Assembly: GCF_005222485.1 (NCBI RefSeq) | Contig: NZ_CP029078.1 | Coordinates: forward strand, 3,500,001-3,564,000 | Source: Streptomyces griseoviridis | Lineage (GTDB): Bacteria > Actinomycetota > Actinomycetes > Streptomycetales > Streptomycetaceae | DNA length: 64,000 bases | Direction of reading: 5' to 3' | Shown here: in pieces, positions 60,292-64,000 of the stretch | How the letters are laid out: each line of letters starts with the position of its first letter | How positions within the stretch are numbered: the stretch's first letter is position 1 | Notes under the pieces: generated by a model | The model's input: only the letters and a program-made list of their open reading frames with translations | What the model was told of the DNA's origin: nothing | Database searches by the model: none | Translations under genes and position numbers: made by a program

Positions 60292-60322
60292 GCCGGCCAC
60301 GGGGGCTGCCCCCGCGGCCGGC
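60292..60322 (-). terminator. Hairpin after rph
   Basis: GCCGGCC/GGCCGGC (60292-60298 and 60316-60322) flank an inner GGGGGC/GCCCCC stem, 18 bases past the minus-strand rph stop. Confidence 0.6.
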
Positions 60323-60339
60323 CTTTCTTGGTGTTTCCT

Positions 60340-61077
<738 letters not shown>

Positions 61078-61102
61078 GGCGACGAGCCTATCCGCAGCAG
61101 CG

Positions 61103-61138
61103 GGAAGGGCCCCTCCCGGTGGGGAAAGGGGCCCTTCC
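61103..61138 (-). terminator. Hairpin after nagF
   Basis: GGAAGGGCCCCT (61103-61114) pairs exactly with AGGGGCCCTTCC (61127-61138), 28 bases beyond the minus-strand nagF stop. A second stem (GTGAGCG/CGCTCAC) overlaps the end of the gene. Confidence 0.7.
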
Positions 61139-61165
61139 GGGTGAGCGCGCGGCTGCGCGCGCCGC

Positions 61166-61399
61166 TCACATCATGTCTTCGATCTCCGCGGCGATCGGGT
61201 CGGCGTCGGTGCCGATGACGACCTGGATGGCGGTGCCCATCTTGACGACGCCGTGCGCGCCCGCGGCCTTGAGGGCGGCTTCGTCGACCTTGTTCGCGTC
61301 GTGGACCTCGGTGCGGAGACGGGTGATGCAGCCCTCGATCTCGTCGATGTTCTCGATGCCGCCGAGCCCGGCGACGATCTTCTCAGCCTTGGTGGCCAT
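61166..61399 (-). CDS. nagF: GlcNAc-type PTS EIIB protein
   Basis: A 77-residue free-standing EIIB domain of the glucose/GlcNAc family. The phosphorylated Cys24 is in [10 protein letters not shown], and [10 protein letters not shown] follows. It passes phosphate from EIIA to sugar bound by the EIIC permeases encoded divergently. GGGAGAAAG precedes ATG 61399. It shares the intergenic DasR box with the EIIC gene. Confidence 0.94.
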   Translation of the reverse strand: MATKAEKIVAGLGGIENIDEIEGCITRLRTEVHDANKVDEAALKAAGAHGVVKMGTAIQVVIGTDADPIAAEIEDMM

Positions 61400-61517
61400 G
61401 TCTTTCTCCCTGATCCGAACCGCTTTTGTGGCAGTAACCCACAGTTGGCCCAACTTTGCGAGCGGTCATGTCGTAGGTGCCGAATGATGGCGATCACGAC
61501 AGCGGAGCCGTCCGCCA

Positions 61518-61533
61518 ACTGGTCTACACCAGA
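61518..61533. promoter_or_regulatory. DasR-responsive element (dre)
   Basis: ACTGGTCTACACCAGA matches the 16-bp dre pattern bound by the GlcNAc-responsive GntR regulator DasR. It lies between divergent nagF and nagE1 and could repress both. Confidence 0.88.
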
Positions 61534-61573
61534 GGGTGGACGGCCGCCAAACGCGGAGCCCGGAGGGATGTCG

Positions 61574-62866
61574 ATGACCGCCGACAGCACCGCAGCAGGG
61601 TCAGGCCGCAGCCGCTGGGGCGATGTCTTCCAGGGGCTTCAGAAGATGGGCCGCAGCCTCCAGCTGCCGATCGCGGTGCTGCCCGCGGCCGGCATCCTCA
61701 ACCGGCTCGGCCAGCCGGACGTCTTCGGGGACGACGGGCTCGGCTGGACGAACGTGTCCAAGGTGATGGCGGGTGCGGGCGGCGCGCTGCTCGACGGTTC
61801 GCTGGGGCTGCCGCTGCTGTTCTGCGTGGGTGTGGCGATCGGGATGGCGAAGAAGGCGGACGGTTCGACGGCGCTGGCGGCGGTGGTCGGGTTCCTCGTC
61901 TACTACAACGTGCTGCACCAGTTCCCGAAGGACTGCCTGACCGGCGCGACGCCGGTGACCGGGATCGGCTGCCAGGCTCCGGACAACTCGGTGTCGGCGT
62001 TCACGTACCAGAATCCGGGGGTGTTCGGCGGGATCGTGCTGGGGCTGCTGGCCGCGTTCTTCTGGGCGCGCTACCACCGCACGCGGCTGGTGGACTGGCT
62101 GGGGTTCTTCAACGGGCGGCGGCTGGTGCCGATCATCATGGCGTTCGTGGCGATCGCGGTGGCGGCGGTGTGCCTGTGGGTCTGGCCGCCGATCGGCTAC
62201 GCCCTTGAGGCCTTCTCGAACTGGCTCGACGACCTGGGTGCCTGGGGGGCGGGGGTGTTCGGGGTCGCGAACCGGGCGCTGCTCGTGATCGGGCTGCACC
62301 AGTTCCTGAACGTGCCCATCTGGTTCCAGTTCGGCAGTTACACCAAGCCGGACGGGACGGTGGTGCACGGGGACATCAACATGTTCCTCGCGGGCGACCC
62401 GGACGCCGGGCAGTTCACCTCGGGCTTCTTCCCGATCATGATGTTCGCGCTGCCCGCGGCGGCGCTGGCGATCACGCACTGCGCCCGCCCGGAGCGCCGC
62501 AAGGAGATCGGCGGGCTGATGCTGTCGGTGGCGCTGACGTCGTTCGTCACGGGGATCACCGAGCCGCTCGAGTACTCGTTCCTGTTCGTGGCGCCGGCGC
62601 TGTACGCGATCCACGCGGTGCTGACGGGGGTGTCGATGGCGGTGACGTGGGGGCTCGGGGTGCACGACGGTTTCAGTTTCTCGGCGGGTCTGATCGACTA
62701 CGCGATCAACTGGAACCTGGCGACGAAACCGTGGGCGATCGTGCCGATCGGCCTGTGCTTCGCCGTCGTCTACTACGTGGTCTTCCGGTTCGCGATCACC
62801 CGGTTCGATCTGCGGACGCCGGGGCGGGAGCCGGAGGATGCCAGGGAGGACGTCACCAAGGCCTGA
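61574..62866 (+). CDS. nagE1: GlcNAc-type PTS EIIC permease
   Basis: A 430-residue membrane permease: ADGSTALAAVVGFLVYYNV, NPGVFGGIVLGLLAAFFWARYH, GVFGVANRALLVIGLHQFLN, FLAGDPDAGQFTSGFFPIMMF and the substrate motif GITEPLEYSFLF are all typical of glucose/GlcNAc EIIC. There is no fused EIIB, which is supplied by nagF. ATG 61574 is chosen because GGAGGG lies six bases before it and is adjacent to the in-frame ATG 61568. Gene name follows the S. coelicolor order nagF-nagE1-nagE2 (inference). Confidence 0.92.
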   Translation: MTADSTAAGSGRSRWGDVFQGLQKMGRSLQLPIAVLPAAGILNRLGQPDVFGDDGLGWTNVSKVMAGAGGALLDGSLGLPLLFCVGVAIGMAKKADGSTALAAVVGFLVYYNVLHQFPKDCLTGATPVTGIGCQAPDNSVSAFTYQNPGVFGGIVLGLLAAFFWARYHRTRLVDWLGFFNGRRLVPIIMAFVAIAVAAVCLWVWPPIGYALEAFSNWLDDLGAWGAGVFGVANRALLVIGLHQFLNVPIWFQFGSYTKPDGTVVHGDINMFLAGDPDAGQFTSGFFPIMMFALPAAALAITHCARPERRKEIGGLMLSVALTSFVTGITEPLEYSFLFVAPALYAIHAVLTGVSMAVTWGLGVHDGFSFSAGLIDYAINWNLATKPWAIVPIGLCFAVVYYVVFRFAITRFDLRTPGREPEDAREDVTKA

Positions 62867-63016
62867 CAACGGCCTTGCGCCACAGGGGTCTTCGGCCCTC
62901 CGACCACCGGTCGGGGGGCCGTCGTCATGGCCGGGAGTGGCCGGTGCGCGGCCACGGCGGGTAGCGCTCCGGTCGCAGATGTAGCGGGTTCCTTATCCTG
63001 CCTTCATCGTGCTACA

Positions 63017-63049
63017 ACAGGTCTACACCACTAAGTGGTGTAGACCAGA
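63017..63049. promoter_or_regulatory. Two back-to-back DasR boxes forming one palindrome
   Basis: ACAGGTCTACACCACT (63017-63032) and the inverted AGTGGTGTAGACCAGA (63034-63049) are separated by one base. Their inner 13 bases are perfectly complementary (GGTCTACACCACT / AGTGGTGTAGACC). Located ~60 bp before the next PTS gene. Confidence 0.88.
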
Positions 63050-63109
63050 GACGCCGCCGTCCCTCTCCCCCATGGGCTCCGGGCGGCGCCCTGCCCACTG
63101 GAGGAAGTT

Positions 63110-64000
<891 letters not shown>

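Overview
This window is chromosomal DNA from a Streptomyces or a very close relative. It is strongly GC-rich, with G/C at third codon positions, many GTG starts and short-overlap operons. It carries several Streptomyces hallmarks: the cslA-glxA-endoglucanase locus, class E and class F sortases with an LAxTG cell-wall protein, F420-dependent (LLM) oxidoreductases, and the nagF/nagE GlcNAc phosphotransferase genes under DasR boxes. No tools were run. Family names come from reading motifs, and start codons from ribosome-binding sites.

Layout, left to right. 1-3.5 kb: end of a cellulose-synthase-like glycosyltransferase, the copper radical oxidase GlxA and a convergent GH6 endoglucanase, a tip-glycan assembly set. 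4-5.2 kb: class F sortase and a small secreted protein. 5.3-14.6 kb: a HAD phosphatase, then one long leftward set for aminophosphonate use (GntR regulator, FAD oxidase, phosphonatase-like hydrolase, ATPase, two permeases, binding protein, secreted phosphodiesterase). 14.7-20.3 kb: an LAATG-anchored protein, two tandem-repeat arrays, a ROK regulator facing a Gfo/Idh/MocA oxidoreductase across a perfect 12-bp-arm palindrome, and an LLM enzyme. 20.5-28 kb: another LLM enzyme and a compact RiPP cluster (MFS exporter, S9 peptidase, 41-residue precursor, B12-type radical SAM protein, DUF5825-like protein) in which a MITE-like element sits at the stop codon of the precursor gene. 28-36.9 kb: housekeeping and accessory genes (FAH hydrolase, YidC-like insertase, HxlR/MFS pair, class E sortase, GH30 glycosidase, SEC-C protein).

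36.9-44.4 kb looks acquired: codon use is less GC-biased and the genes suit DNA defence. A 1047-residue PLD-helicase-DUF3427 protein lies beside a small membrane protein and an SRA/YDG-like modified-DNA reader, followed by a GNAT enzyme, a large HTH/TPR-type regulator and an unknown protein.

44.5-64 kb returns to core chromosome: a VOC protein, MFS transporter, DUF445 protein, SGNH hydrolase facing a perfect palindrome, DUF1707/LiaF-like protein, ABC-2 exporter, class A penicillin-binding protein, a guanidinium exporter preceded by a guanidine-III-type riboswitch, GroES-like protein, Bcp peroxidase, tRNA-Leu(UAG), RdgB, RNase PH, and nagF, nagE1 and the start of nagE2 with DasR operators.

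The two best candidates for something little described are the RiPP cluster and the helicase/reader island. The window is also unusually rich in short tandem repeats of 9, 15, 18, 21, 23, 28 and 32 bp in intergenic or low-complexity coding DNA.
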